Below are positions 34,458 through 44,989 of a stretch of 64,000 nucleotides of DNA, one piece after another (position 1 is the first letter of the stretch; each line of letters starts with the position of its first letter). Below the pieces are notes generated by a model that saw nothing but the letters and a program-made list of their open reading frames with translations, ran no database searches and was not told where the DNA came from. Origin of the DNA: Tricholoma matsutake (taxonomy: Eukaryota; Basidiomycota; Agaricomycetes; Agaricales; Tricholomataceae); the NCBI GenBank assembly GCA_026075535.2, contig AP026539.1, forward strand, positions 8,680,001 through 8,744,000. Reading direction: 5' to 3'. The position numbers and the translations under genes are program-made.

Positions 34458-35994
34458 TACTTTATCGAAACGTCAATATCATTATAACAAATATTTAAGT
34501 AACACTCACGGTATGATGGAAGTGCCGAGTAGCGTACTTTCTAGACTATTTGGCAGACGGCGAAGATTCAAGTTATCATCTCGCCTTTAATAGTCAAGTC
34601 CTGGGTGATTCGAAACGGACAGAATCTTGAGCGCTTATGATAAGCTTAAAATAACAGCCGCAACATGACAAAGAATGAACCATGGCCTGAATCCTGTGCG
34701 GGTCCAAGGAGAAGTCATCCATGTTTGGTAAATAGATGCATGCGCAACCCTGGCCACAGCACAGCTTATGCACTGATGAAAACATTCTTTGGGGCCGACG
34801 TTCAGCAGAACATGGGAACGATAAAAATGAAAGCACATGGCTTCCCTCCACAGCATGTTCCGAGTTCTCAGCATTGAGAACGAGGTTTTATGACTGAACG
34901 CTATTGACCCAGCAGATTCTTCGCAACACGTGATTTTCGGGAAAAGCCGTGCCTTGTAGATTAAATATACACAATGTAGCTTCCACGTTCATGTACGCGT
35001 CTTCTTCATCACATCAAGCACGCGTCAAACTCTCGACATATTTACTTCTCTCGAGGTGCATCAAACTTCTCTGTCTTACTGATCTATTTCCCTGGTTACT
35101 CATGAGAGTCCGGAACAGAAGACTTGTACCAAATGCAGAAGGTCATGGCCATGTGACGTGTCGAACTTTAGAAAGATGTGTGATGGCTTTTCTAAATCCT
35201 GTCTGCCATGCTTGAAAGGAAGTGCTGAAGTGACTGCAGAGTGAAAACATGGACAAGGTGATAAAGAAAATGTGCCACCCACTCCTGGAGCTCAGACTGA
35301 GGGGAATGATGACCTTTCTGATTTGTATATTGTGGACCTTGACACCTTGGGTTCTCTTCCCAAGGGCACTTTCTGAATCAGAAAATGTAGTTTCTCTTGA
35401 TGCTCGGGTGGATCTGTCTTCTCTCATGACTACAGCCATGGGTAGCAGGACTGTTTCAGACTCCATTGCCAAAAAAATATGGGGACAGCTGAAATATTGA
35501 TTTGTGTAAGTTTACCATATTATGACCTCACATCTAATTTGGTCTTGTTATATGATGCTCATTATCTACAAGCTACCATAGTGTCTACTGTCACAAGCGC
35601 ATGCCGACATCCTGATTCATGTACCACTGTGCTCAGGTGAACTCACATCAGCACAAGTCCAAAAAGAGTGGACATGAAGGGGTGAAGTCTTGTGACAAAG
35701 ACACAATGGATGTATTTGATTGCTCTGGGTGGCTGCACATCTAGGGTATAACATGGTGTATACCATGGGTAAATTTAGACAGACCACAACCGTAACTCAT
35801 TACACCATACCTGCATTGCACACCATATTCACAGGTGCGGTGCAAAGTCACGGTTTATATACAAGCACCACAGTGTATCAACACCATGGTCTACCGAGTA
35901 ACCATCTACCAAGACTATGGGTTTGACCTGAGGTTTTTCTACACATAAGCCTATAGTCCATGCCAAGATAACTCCTGAAAAATACTACAAACTA
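34458..35994. other. Intergenic region with a Cys-rich coding fragment
   Basis: This holds the presumed promoter of the membrane-protein gene and little else. One plus-strand frame at about 35104-35376 reads THESPEQKTCTKCRRSWPCD then KSCLPCLKGSAEV and an acidic tail broken by TGA stops. The two CxxC pairs suggest a decayed zinc-binding exon of unknown origin. At 35745-35910 A+T-rich sequence contains short palindromes such as CATGGTGTATACCATG. Confidence 0.35.
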
Positions 35995-37623
35995 CTACAA
36001 ACTCTCATTTGATGACAGAGACTCGCTCCGAGCATGCTTCTTCCCCAGATGTGATGCATGAATAGCTCCAACCAGCTCTGGCATGTTGACAAGATCCTTC
36101 TTTCCCCAATCTCCAAGGCATAAGAAGGCACAAATCATAAAGGCGGTTGTGAGTGAAGTGAAGCAGTTGCCAACCTTGCAAGAAAAGACATTCAACAGCT
36201 GTAGAAGTTGCTGAAAACATTTGTCAGTGAATAAGTCTCAACAAAACAGAGTCCCTGGAACATACCCGGAACACTAAGATAGTTAAAAGCCATGGCTGAG
36301 AGTTTCGGATAAACCTTCTGATGATCCCACCACCAGGCAATAGGATCAGACATTTTCTCAATTGCCTGCGAAGTATATTTGTTGAGTTCATTGACATCAC
36401 ATAATCCATCCATCGGGATGTCCAGAAAGTTGTGCATCGTAACATCCATGTCATCAACAAGTGTCTTGGTCTGTCATCAAGGTAAGCATGTGGCATGAAA
36501 GATGATAGACAGCATAGAACATACAGGAACAGGGGTGGGCATGGAGGGAGTATCATACTTCATGAACTCCTCCCTGACAATGGCCTCCACAGTGCTAATC
36601 CAGTCCTTTGTCCAGCCACGTTGTTGGAAATACTTGAGCTTTAATTGCAGGTGGAGAACTAGAATGACTGGGCAGGTTAGATCAAGCAAAGGCATCACAG
36701 GATGATATCATACCCATCACAATGTGATAGACATTAGATGGATCTGTTTTAGAATAGTACTTGTTGATGCTTTTGCATGTGAAGATGAGCACGTGCTTGA
36801 CAGATGAAGAGAGTGGCTCAGCAGCGGCATCACTGAGCAATGAGTCGATCAGGTCCATAGTTGGAATAATGTTGGCAATGGTTGAAACTTGGTCTTGAGA
36901 GAAAAAAAGGGTGGCATTATATATCTGACTGAAACAATTAATATCTGATATGAATTCAAGGAAGAATGACCTACTTTAAGAACTTGTAAGAGGTCGCCAA
37001 TAATCTTCCAGTTGTCATCATCAAGTTCAGACTTGTGCAGCTTCAAGGATTTGTTGGCGGTGATGTCATCGATCACCAAGCAGTACTTGAGTGCCACCTT
37101 CGCCATGTCAAAAGTTGAATTCCAATGTGTCTTCACATCACGTGGAATGAGGTGGATGGGAAGTTTGTGGGCAGTGCAGGTCATGCACCATGCAGGAAGA
37201 GCGATGGTGGTGGAGTGGATGATGGTGAAAGAGAGTTTTCACATCTAATTTTATTCATAAGTATTAGCAGTTGAAGCAAAGAGTAACAATGCACACCTTA
37301 TTTAATGTTGCATGCACAGCCACTGTATTTTCCAATAGCTGCTCATGGTCTGCCTCATCCAACATCTCAAATGGGTCATTGTCATTGTCATTGTCATCTG
37401 TTGGATCATCCCCACCCTCACCATCCTCCTCCTCGTCATCACTACCTTCGTCGATTGGCTCAACACCAGCATCTTTGTCATCATTGCCACATTCAGGAGT
37501 GTCATCATCCTTGAGTGAATTGTTGAATGGTTTAAGGAGAGCTTTGGCAGACAGTTGCATGGTGTGGTTGAAGCACCCACTGTGGACCCAGCATGGTAGC
37601 GATTTCAGCCATCTAAGTGCCAA
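35995..37623 (-). pseudogene. hAT-family transposase, C-terminal two-thirds
   Basis: Minus-strand blocks in hAT order: LPCWVHSGCFNHTMQLSAKA, the usual acidic insertion (DDEEEDGEGGDD), FTIIHSTTIALPAWC, LIPRDVKTHWNSTFDMA, ANKSLKLHKSELDDDNWKII, LKLKYFQQRGWTKDWISTVE, VREEFMKYDT, then the dimerisation region (DPIAWWWDHQKVYPKLSAMA, FNYLSVPGMF) and TTAFMICAFLCLGDWG. Segments are separated by introns and indels. The N-terminal BED finger and first catalytic block are missing. A TGA stands for Arg before KLSFTIIHSTT. Two non-autonomous elements nearby (44335-44812, 57292-57769) have hAT-like ends, but I cannot tie them to this transposase. Confidence 0.8.
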
Positions 37624-37904
37624 AACATGAATTTTCTGATTTAAATGGCTGAATTCATGGTGGATGAATTTGGGATGAATTTTCAGCCCATATATTTAAG
37701 CCATTTAGGATATGGAATTCATGTGTATTATTTTGCAAAATTTCCATATGTCAATGGGATGAAATTTCATTTCACAAAAGAATGAAAAGTGGGGGATGTT
37801 TTTAATCCAACAGGAAGGTATGAACTTCATCTGAAAGACAGGATGTTTTTGCACATAGGTAAGCTACATTGTATTGAATGATATGACCTATCAAACACAT
37901 ACAT

Positions 37905-38630
37905 TGTATCAAATGATATGGGTTCGATGGACACTGTTGAACCCACTATATAAAGTCACTATACTATATCAACCAATGACTACATTGTACACTGATTATT
38001 ATACCTTACAATAGACATGCATTAGGAATGTAATACAGACATTAGTAATGTTTGAAATGCAATGGGCACAGACATGGCCATGGGGATGGCCACGGCATCG
38101 CCATCGGGCATGGACATGGGAATGGGCAATATTAACCTATGAATACTATTGACTGTACATTGTATTATCTGTTTTGATGGATGCCATCAAACTCACTATA
38201 TATTTGTACATACTCTATCAATTAACCAATGACTACATTACTACTTTACTTGCTGTACCCTACAGACATGCATTAAGAACATAGTACAGACATTAGTAAT
38301 GTTTGAAATGCAATTGCAGGGAAGGGGATGGGGATGGGGACGGGAGTGGGGATGGGAGCGGGGATGGGGACTATTGACTGTACACATTGTATTATCTGTT
38401 TCAATGGACACCGTCGAACTCACTATATATTTGTACATACTCTATTAATTAACCAATGACTACATTACTACTTTACTTGCTGTACTGTACAGATAGACAT
38501 GCATTAAGAACATAGTACAGACATTAGTAATGTTTGAAATGCAATGGCAGGGAAGGGGATGGGGACGGGGACAGGAGCGGGGATGGCGACTGGGATGGGA
38601 CTGGGGAAGCAGCACTGACATCGGAGCTTG
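37905..38630. repeat. Three tandem copies of a 225-230-bp repeat
   Basis: Each copy contains CACTATATATTTGTACATAC or a variant, AACCAATGACTACATT, GACATGCATTA, CAGACATTAGTAATGTTTGA and AATGCAATGGCAGGGAAGGGG. A G-rich run follows (GGGGATGGGGACGGGG). Copies begin near 37905, 38152 and 38375, with a degraded fourth trace near 38650. No gene is seen in 37624-38746. Confidence 0.75.
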
Positions 38631-38746
38631 ACAGGACCACAAAAACAATGATATTACTACAATGATGTGCATTAAGAACAGAATACAGACAAAAGCTACA
38701 TAGATGTATATATAATGAGTAAGGTATTAATTATCCTTCCACATCA

Positions 38747-39559
38747 CTAGGAATCAGCAGGGGGATTAGCCATAGCATCTGAGTGGGATGACAGTGTAAT
38801 TTCTGAGAACCTCCTTTCGAATGATTTCAACTTATTTTCAACCCTTTCCTTCAAAATGGCATATGTTTTCAATGTTATATCTTGTTGTTTGAGCTTCTCC
38901 ACCTCGGCCATGTACAGACGATGACTGGCATCCTTGTACAATGTGCCAAGCTGGTCCTGAAGAGCCTTCACTTCAGCATGGCAGCTCAACAACTCCCTGT
39001 CTGTCAAGTCCTGCAACAGGATGAACTAATGTAGAAACACAAATGAGGATGACACTTACTGGATCGGCAGGTAGGGTGAGCTGGTTGCGGGCCACCAGGT
39101 AGTATGGCAGCACGGTCATGTTGCCAGACTGCAAATTGATCATAATGTCAGTTGGGATAGACAAGACACAGGAGTGGATAGAGAAATGGGAGTGGCCAGG
39201 ACACAGCAGTGGCCAGGACACAGCAGTGGCCAGGACACAGCAGTGGCCAGGACACAGCAGTGGCCAGGACACAGCAGTGGCCAGGACACAGCAGTGGCCA
39301 GGACACAGCAGTGGCCAGGACACAGCAGTGGCCAGAGACATGGCAGCAGCCCTTAACTTCAACCTGATTTGAAATAAACAAAGCTTACCCCTCCATCTGC
39401 ATTATGGACATCAAGTTCCAACTTCTGGCAATAGGCATTCATCGCCTGATGAGTGGCGGGAATCATAAAGTGGGGCACTAAATAGTGGTGCCCATTGTCA
39501 GCTCGGATAGGGACATAGCCATCTAGAACATTGCCTTGCATTTGCTGCTGGTCGCTCAT
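38747..39559 (-). CDS. Gene A: small uncharacterised basidiomycete protein
   Basis: Three exons: 39559-39391 (MSDQQQMQGNVLDGYVPIRA, HYLVPHFMIPATHQAMNAYC), 39129-39061 (SGNMTVLPYYLVARNQLTLP) and 39013-38747 (DLTDRELLSCHAEVKALQDQ, SHRLYMAEVEKLKQQD). Introns are GTAAGC to TTGCAG and GTAAGT to TTGCAG, both in phase. Product about 168 residues, no premature stop. The last exon is a predicted coiled coil. The first intron is about 260 nt because it holds a 17-bp minisatellite. It is divergent from gene B with 183 bp between starts. I recognise similar proteins in mushrooms but know no function. Confidence 0.65.
39191..39326. repeat. 17-bp minisatellite, eight identical copies, in an intron
   Basis: AGTGGCCAGGACACAGC is repeated eight times without a single difference, followed by a partial ninth copy. 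The identity implies recent expansion or homogenisation. It lies within intron 1 of gene A. Confidence 0.95.
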
Positions 39560-39742
39560 TGTGGATGGATCAATGTAACAGAGGTCATAATGTGCATCTA
39601 ATCTAGTGATCAGATATTGATGTTATTTGTTTGGCCTTGATGAACACACATGATGGTTGATTTTCATTGTTCCAACTTTTGTTGACTTTCAAACCCCATC
39701 ACACCCGTCCCCATCCCCATCCCCACCCCGACTCATCTCAAC

Positions 39743-41225
39743 ATGAACATTACAGCTCAACAAGTCCTTGGCCACATCAGCCAGATTGAGCAGGCCATTC
39801 GAAATGGCCTTCAAACATGAAACATCAAGGCCGTCATGAGGGAACAAAAATGGGCACTTGTAAGTAAAATACTATCAGGACGACAGTGGGACTAATATAC
39901 TGTAGAACACATTATTTTCATGGCAAATACAGGATCTCGGGGAGGATTTGAAAGCAGCATTCAGTGCCAAGTCTTTCTTGTGGGGTTTTTTGGTAGCATG
40001 GGGAAGTTCTGATAGAATGGGAGATGAGATTTTCATGGAAGGTCAGCTGTGCGCAATGAAGAAATTTGACAAGAAAGGTGGGATTGCGGGAACCTCAGGG
40101 GTTTTGGCATTGGGAGCAGGAGGTGGAGTGGCTGCTGGTCCTTCAAGATCAGGAGCAGGAGCAGCAGGTGGTGGTGCGGGAATGGGAATGGGAGCGGGAT
40201 GAGGGAGGGGAATGGGAATGGGAATGGGGACGGGGACAGGGATGGGAGCAGGAGCGGCGATGGGGACAGGAACAAGGATGGGAGTGGGAATGGGAACAGG
40301 AATGGGAATGGGAACAGGAATGGGAATGGGAGCAGGAGCTCGAGGGGAGAGCAGGTAAAGGGAACCACAGGCGCCAGCGGAGCCATCAGGATCCAGGTCA
40401 CACCAGCCAGAACATCAATGCCCAGATGCGCGCCCATCAGCACCACCCACCCCAACCACTCCAGCAAGACCAAGTGGGAGTGGCAGGACCAGGCAACTTC
40501 AGAGCAGCAGTGGGAGCTCTGGTGAGGATTTAGAAAATGATGGGGAATCAGAGGGGATGGAAAGCGATAGAGATGGATTGTTGGAGCAAAAGGAGCGAAG
40601 GGAACAATAGCGACAACTGGCGGGTGTAAGGGGACTAGGGGGGTGCCCTGTGTGTTTTTCCTATTTTTTATGTTCGTCCTATATTTTTCCCCACCTCATT
40701 TCCTTCTATTCTTCATTTTCTATGATTTTTCCGGATTTTATTACTAATTTTCCCTTGCTATCATGTTTGTACATGTTGACACTTTTATATTTAGAGGCGG
40801 AGTACCCCTTCCGACACATACCCCTTGGTATGATGTCATTTGGTGGCCTTGATCCACCTATCTCTGTCTTTTTCTATTTTTAGGTTATATTTGATTTTTG
40901 TCGTCTTCACATATACTGGGCATCAGCAAGGGGATCCTTAGAGTTTTCTCTTTGGATTTCCCTTTGCTAGGTGCACCCCCAATCCCTGTATTATGTAGCA
41001 TAATTTTAACTTCGGATTTCCCTTTGCTAGAGGCTTAGGTTGCCCTTATAGCGGGCAGGGCAGCAAGGCCCACTCCCTGCATACGATGCTTCCGGCTTGG
41101 GCAACAATGTCATGAACAGGTCAATGGGAAGGGTGCATGTTTTGAATGTGGGAAGGGCAAAGTCAAGTGTGAAAAAATGAAAGATGGTCATGGAGGGGAC
41201 AAGGAAAGGGTGCAGCCAGAAGAAA
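39743..41225 (+). pseudogene. Gene B: zinc-cluster protein broken by a solo LTR
   Basis: Start MNITAQQVLGHISQIEQAIR at 39743; intron 39860-39932 (GTAAGT to TACAG) joins WAL to DLGEDLKAAFSAKSF. A long Gly/Met/Thr low-complexity stretch coded by GGGAATGGGAATG-type repeats follows (40160-40350), then a Pro/Ser linker and an acidic block (SGEDLENDGESEGMES). The frame enters a 426-bp solo LTR at 40625. Past it, with one copy of the 5-bp target removed, it reads PCIRCFRLGQQCHEQVNG and then ACFECGKGKVKCEKMK, a Cx2Cx6Cx9Cx2Cx6C pattern typical of Zn2Cys6 DNA-binding domains. Stops in the first part are TGA (QT*NIKAV, AG*GRG), one TAA and one TAG. Confidence 0.62.
40625..41050 (+). mobile_element. Solo LTR of the marY1-like Gypsy family
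   Basis: This 426-bp sequence (TGTAAGGGGAC to GCCCTTATA) matches, in plus orientation, the LTRs at 47332-47757 and 52953-53378, with the same length. The 5-bp direct repeat GCGGG flanks it (40620-40624 and 41051-41055). It has lost about as many CG sites as expected for an older insertion. LTR-LTR recombination after insertion explains its solitary state. Confidence 0.93.
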
Positions 41226-41298
41226 GGTGAAGAAGGCTGGATCCTCATGGAGGTTCACAAGGGAAGAAAAAGGAAAATCAAAGGGTAAGTACTATGTA

Positions 41299-42100
41299 TC
41301 ACCATACAAATAACCACTGAACATTGACCACAGCAACATATTCTTCCGATGTCGAGATGGTTGATGTCATGCATGAACGCCCGGCCTCACCCTCACCCTC
41401 ACCCTCTCCCACTCCTGCTCCTGCTCCTGTTACTGCTGGGGAGCTCTGTGACTTCAACAACTGTATACAAGCTAAGCCTTGGGATTGGCCCTCAGGGTTG
41501 GGCATGGGCATGGGCATGGGAACGGGAGTGGGTACAGGAGTGGGAGTGGGAGTGGATGAGTCAGCACTGGCCACTGGGTTGTCTGCACCGGGCATGGCAG
41601 TGGGGGAGTCTACATCGGGCACGGTGGTGGCATCTGCATTACGTTGGCCAGTGTGTTTGCACATCCATCGAGAAGGTGTAGGGCTGTTCAAATCATTAGG
41701 ATATTGCACAGGAGAGACACTACCATCATGTAGCTTGATTCTTTTGAACCTGAATGCCCTCTCAGGGCCCTGTGCCATTTGCTGCTGCAGAATGTGGTTG
41801 AAGAAGTCTTCTATGACACTCTTTTGCATGTTCCATGGGTCTGTCCATTTGAACCTGGCTGGGAGATATTCAGGATTGATGAATGTTGATGTGTGCTCAG
41901 CAATTTCTGTGAATGGGACATGGTGAGTACGACCATTGTTCGCTAGTTCTGCATGCAGATAAGTAACAACTCATTGAAAAGGAAGTGATCATACTGTAAT
42001 GCTGCCCAACATACAACTTAAACCATTCCTCCAGCTCTTTTTTCTTGTACAGTGAGCCTTTCCATGGTGTGGGTAGGATGGGGAACCCATCGCTAGTCAT
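41299..42100 (-). CDS. Gene C: uncharacterised basidiomycete protein with low-complexity tail
   Basis: Start MTSDGFPILPTPWKGSLYKK at 42100; one GT-AG intron (about 41948-41993) joins YVGQHYK to LANNGRTHHVPFTEIAEHTS. The second exon reads FINPEYLPARFKWTDPWNMQ, SVIEDFFNHILQQQMAQG and AFRFKRIKLHDG. A Pro/Thr and (PMPM)/(GAGA) low-complexity tail coded by CTCACC and GGGCATGGGCATG repeats follows, ending near 41299. Product about 250 residues, no internal stop. Similar proteins occur in mushrooms; no function is known. It is convergent with gene B. Confidence 0.6.
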
Positions 42101-42159
42101 CTCAAGTCAGATTTGCATTGAGTCACCATGCACTGTTGACCTTGAAGCAATGTCTGATG

Positions 42160-43395
42160 CATGTGAGGTAATGGGTAGAGATTTTTGACTGTGATGTCAT
42201 TGAGCCTTCTGTAGTCTTGAACCAGTCAAAGTGAGCCATCCTTCTTCTTGACAAAGAAAAAGGGAGAGGCCATGGGTGACTTCAATGGTTGAATACATCC
42301 AGAGGCCAGGTGCTCATTGATGAATTGGTCAAGCTGTTGCTATTCCTCAGGAGAGAGAGGATAGACCTTGCAGGATGAAGGGGTTGCACTGGGGGTGAGT
42401 TTGATTGTGCAATCCCACAGCTTGTGCACAGGGAGAGAGTCAAACAATTCCTTGGAGAACACATCCCCAAATTCATGGAGATGAGGAAGCAAGGAATCAG
42501 TAGAGGATTTAGCAGCACTCTTTTTGTGGAAGGCCTCAGCAAGGTGTTGGGATATGTTTAATGTAGCACACACCTCATGCAATGCACAAATCACAGTGTA
42601 GAAGATCTGATCACCTTCCTCCACTTCCTCTGGCTCCTCCTCATCATCATCTGAGTCCAGCATCAGATCAGGAACCCCTTCTAACTCCACTTCAGGTATG
42701 GGCAGGGGTCCAGCATGACACTTCTGAGTGCATCATATTGAGGCCCTTTGTCCATAGTGTTCTTGTCTGGCTTCCATAAAACAAGTGTGACAGCAGGATG
42801 GACACCAGCTCATTGTAACCTCCCCAGTATGCCAGTTGACCTGTGGGTTATGCTCTTGAAGCCACAGATAGCCCAAAATCACCTTCTGCTTTCCTAATTG
42901 AACACAGCAAAAAGTGCATGCTCACTATGATCTTTGTAAAGGAGGACCAGGTCTACAACATCTTGGATGGCACCAGCTTTGTTTGGGGACCCATCCATAT
43001 TATAAACAGGTATCAGATGCAAGAGTGAGCCAGTATTCAGGCGATGTTGTTGTGCGAGATGGGCATCGATGAAGAGACTGGTTGCACCAGAGTCCAGGAG
43101 CACAGAGACACCGAGTATCTGTCCAGTGTCGGTAGTCTGTAGTTCAATTGCTAGGTTCAAGAAATGTGTAGAGGGAGTGGATGCAATGATATATTTGCAT
43201 GGTAGTTTGCGCTCCCATGAGTTAATTTTGGGGCGTGGGGCAGAGGGAGAAATGGGAAGAGCAGGTACATCTTCAGCCAGCTTTGAAGGGTCAGAGAGGG
43301 GAACAGTCATAGAATTAGATTCATTCTCTGGGGATTCAACTGACAAAACTTCAAAGTGGTTATGGACAGGCAATGAGGGCATATGACTCACTCTC
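42160..43395 (-). pseudogene. Old copy: protease and RT N-terminus
   Basis: The frame covers MPSLPVHNHFEVLSVE, the protease (VLLDSGATSLFIDAHLA), the spacer (VPDLMLDSDDDEEEPEEVE) and the start of RT ([27 protein letters not shown]). Several TGA/TAG stops and Arg-to-His/Cys/Trp changes fit C-to-T decay. The protease here keeps DSGAT, so the catalytic Asp is unchanged. Confidence 0.8.
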
Positions 43396-43399
43396 TGTG

Positions 43400-44981
43400 A
43401 ATAGAAAAATCCTGCTCCTCTACAACTTCTGACTTGATCTCCTCTGCAACCTGATCCTTCACTTCCTTGACATCTACAAGCACCAACAGGTCCTGGAGGA
43501 GTTCATCTCACCCCTCGGGGGTCAGCAGGTGAATATCCTGACAATGTGGACACCCTCTGGCCATGTGCCCAGTTTCCCCACAGCAGTAGCAGAGATCCAA
43601 CCTATGCGCATGGCTATGGGTTGCATCAACATCCATTGGTACCAGTACATTGATGGCTGGTGCAGGAGTCTGATGGACAGGAATGGGGTTATGCTGGGGG
43701 AGGGTTCAATTGAAGGTGTAGGGTGCATGAGTGGTAGTTGGAGCATGGAATGCAGCATTAAACACTGCATTTGTGAGTCAGTTCTCATCACAGAGTGAAG
43801 CAGCTTCATACCAAGCATAGATGTCATTGTCTGCTGGGCGCCCTTCCAACATCTGTGCAATCTGGTCCTGATTCTCTCAATTGAGGCCCCGTCTGAACTT
43901 CACCACCACTGGTAGCCCATTTCCATATCCTGCCATGTCCACCAAATCCTTAAACTTGTTGATATAATTGTCCACAGATTGATGTGCCTGATGGTAAGAG
44001 GATGACTTGAGCCATGTCACTGCTTGGTGGCACTCATTGAGGGGACAAAAGTGGTGTACAAACTCTGCTCCACAGTCACCCCAAGTGGAGAAAGGTAGAG
44101 AACTGAGCTCTTTAGTTTGGCGCAGAATACTGTCCATGCAGAGATAGGCGTGTTCAGATTTCATGTATGTGAAGGCCCAATAAATTTTTGCAGCATTGTC
44201 AATGAATTGATGTGACTGGAGACTGATGTACAACTAACGGGAATTAAGGAATGCATGCCCCTGTGCATGCACACCATTAAATTTGGTGGGGGGGGGGACA
44301 GTTTGACCTGGGTGCACTCCTTAGTGGATGCATTTAGGGCAAGGTAGGGGTTACCTCTGGGTGTCAAATCTCATACCCTTACCTCTACCCCTGAACACCC
44401 TACCATTAGGGGTAAGGGTATGGAAACATATAAGGGTTGCCAAGGGTATGGCAGGGTTTGTCAAGGGTACAAGGGTTTGGCACAAAATCAACATATTTAG
44501 AGCAAAATTCATTTGAAAAGTGTTGATAACTATTGTATTACTATTAATATCATATATTAATACCTCTTATTAACATATGAAAGCCATTATCATGTTGGAC
44601 AATCCCAAAATCTGAATTTAATTGATGAAAATCTTGAATATGAGTCTTTGTAGCTGAAGATATTCTTACATAAGCATACCCCTGGCATACCCCTGTACCC
44701 TTAGTAAGGGTACAGGGGTATGCAAGGGTATGAACTTCCAAACCCCTGCCCTTACCCCTCATACCCTTAGCCCCAAAACACAAGGGTATACCCCTACCCC
44801 TGCCTTGCCTTAGGTGCATTAGGCAGTGTGTCACTGTTGGGCACGCTTGGAGTTGCAATGGGGGGAATATTGGTTGTGGGGTTAGTCTGAAGGGTTCTGA
44901 CAAATTTTTCAATCATAGATTTAAGCAAATTGATTTGTGCCTGTATTCTGGTAACGTCGCTTTCAAGCATGTTGAGGCACT
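43400..44981 (-). pseudogene. Old copy: Gag, split by a MITE
   Basis: Gag matches 51668-52786: KIYWAFTYMKSEHAYLCMDS, LPFSTWGDCGAEFVHHFCPL, DLVDMAGYGNGLPVVVKFRR. The zinc knuckle has decayed to CYCCGETGHMARGC. TGA stops replace Arg at GLN*ENQDQ, TFN*TLP and PEG*DELL. The MITE at 44335-44812 separates the N-terminal 60 codons. Confidence 0.82.
44335..44812. mobile_element. 478-bp hAT-like MITE, copy 1
   Basis: Ends are TAGGGCAAGGTAGGGGTTAC and, inverted, TAAGGCAAGGCAGGGGGTAG. The 8-bp duplication GATGCATT/GGTGCATT flanks it (44327-44334 and 44813-44820). Length equals copy 2 at 57292-57769. The interior holds many AAGGGTA motifs and a near-perfect hairpin around 44692-44730. No coding capacity. 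The 8-bp duplication and TAGGG ends point to the hAT superfamily. Confidence 0.85.
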
Positions 44982-44989
44982 CTGATGCA

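Noticed and set aside
35249..35500. 83-codon plus-strand frame
   Set aside because: It is out of frame with the Cys-rich fragment it overlaps and has no recognisable domain.
37260..37630. Ser-rich plus-strand frame of 119 codons
   Set aside because: It is the antisense reading of the acidic insertion of the hAT transposase.
39191..39326. CRISPR-like array
   Set aside because: Units are head-to-tail with no spacers, in a eukaryotic intron; it is a minisatellite.
44340..44810. Telomere-like AAGGGTA repeats
   Set aside because: Motifs are scattered in both orientations inside a 478-bp element with inverted ends and a target duplication.
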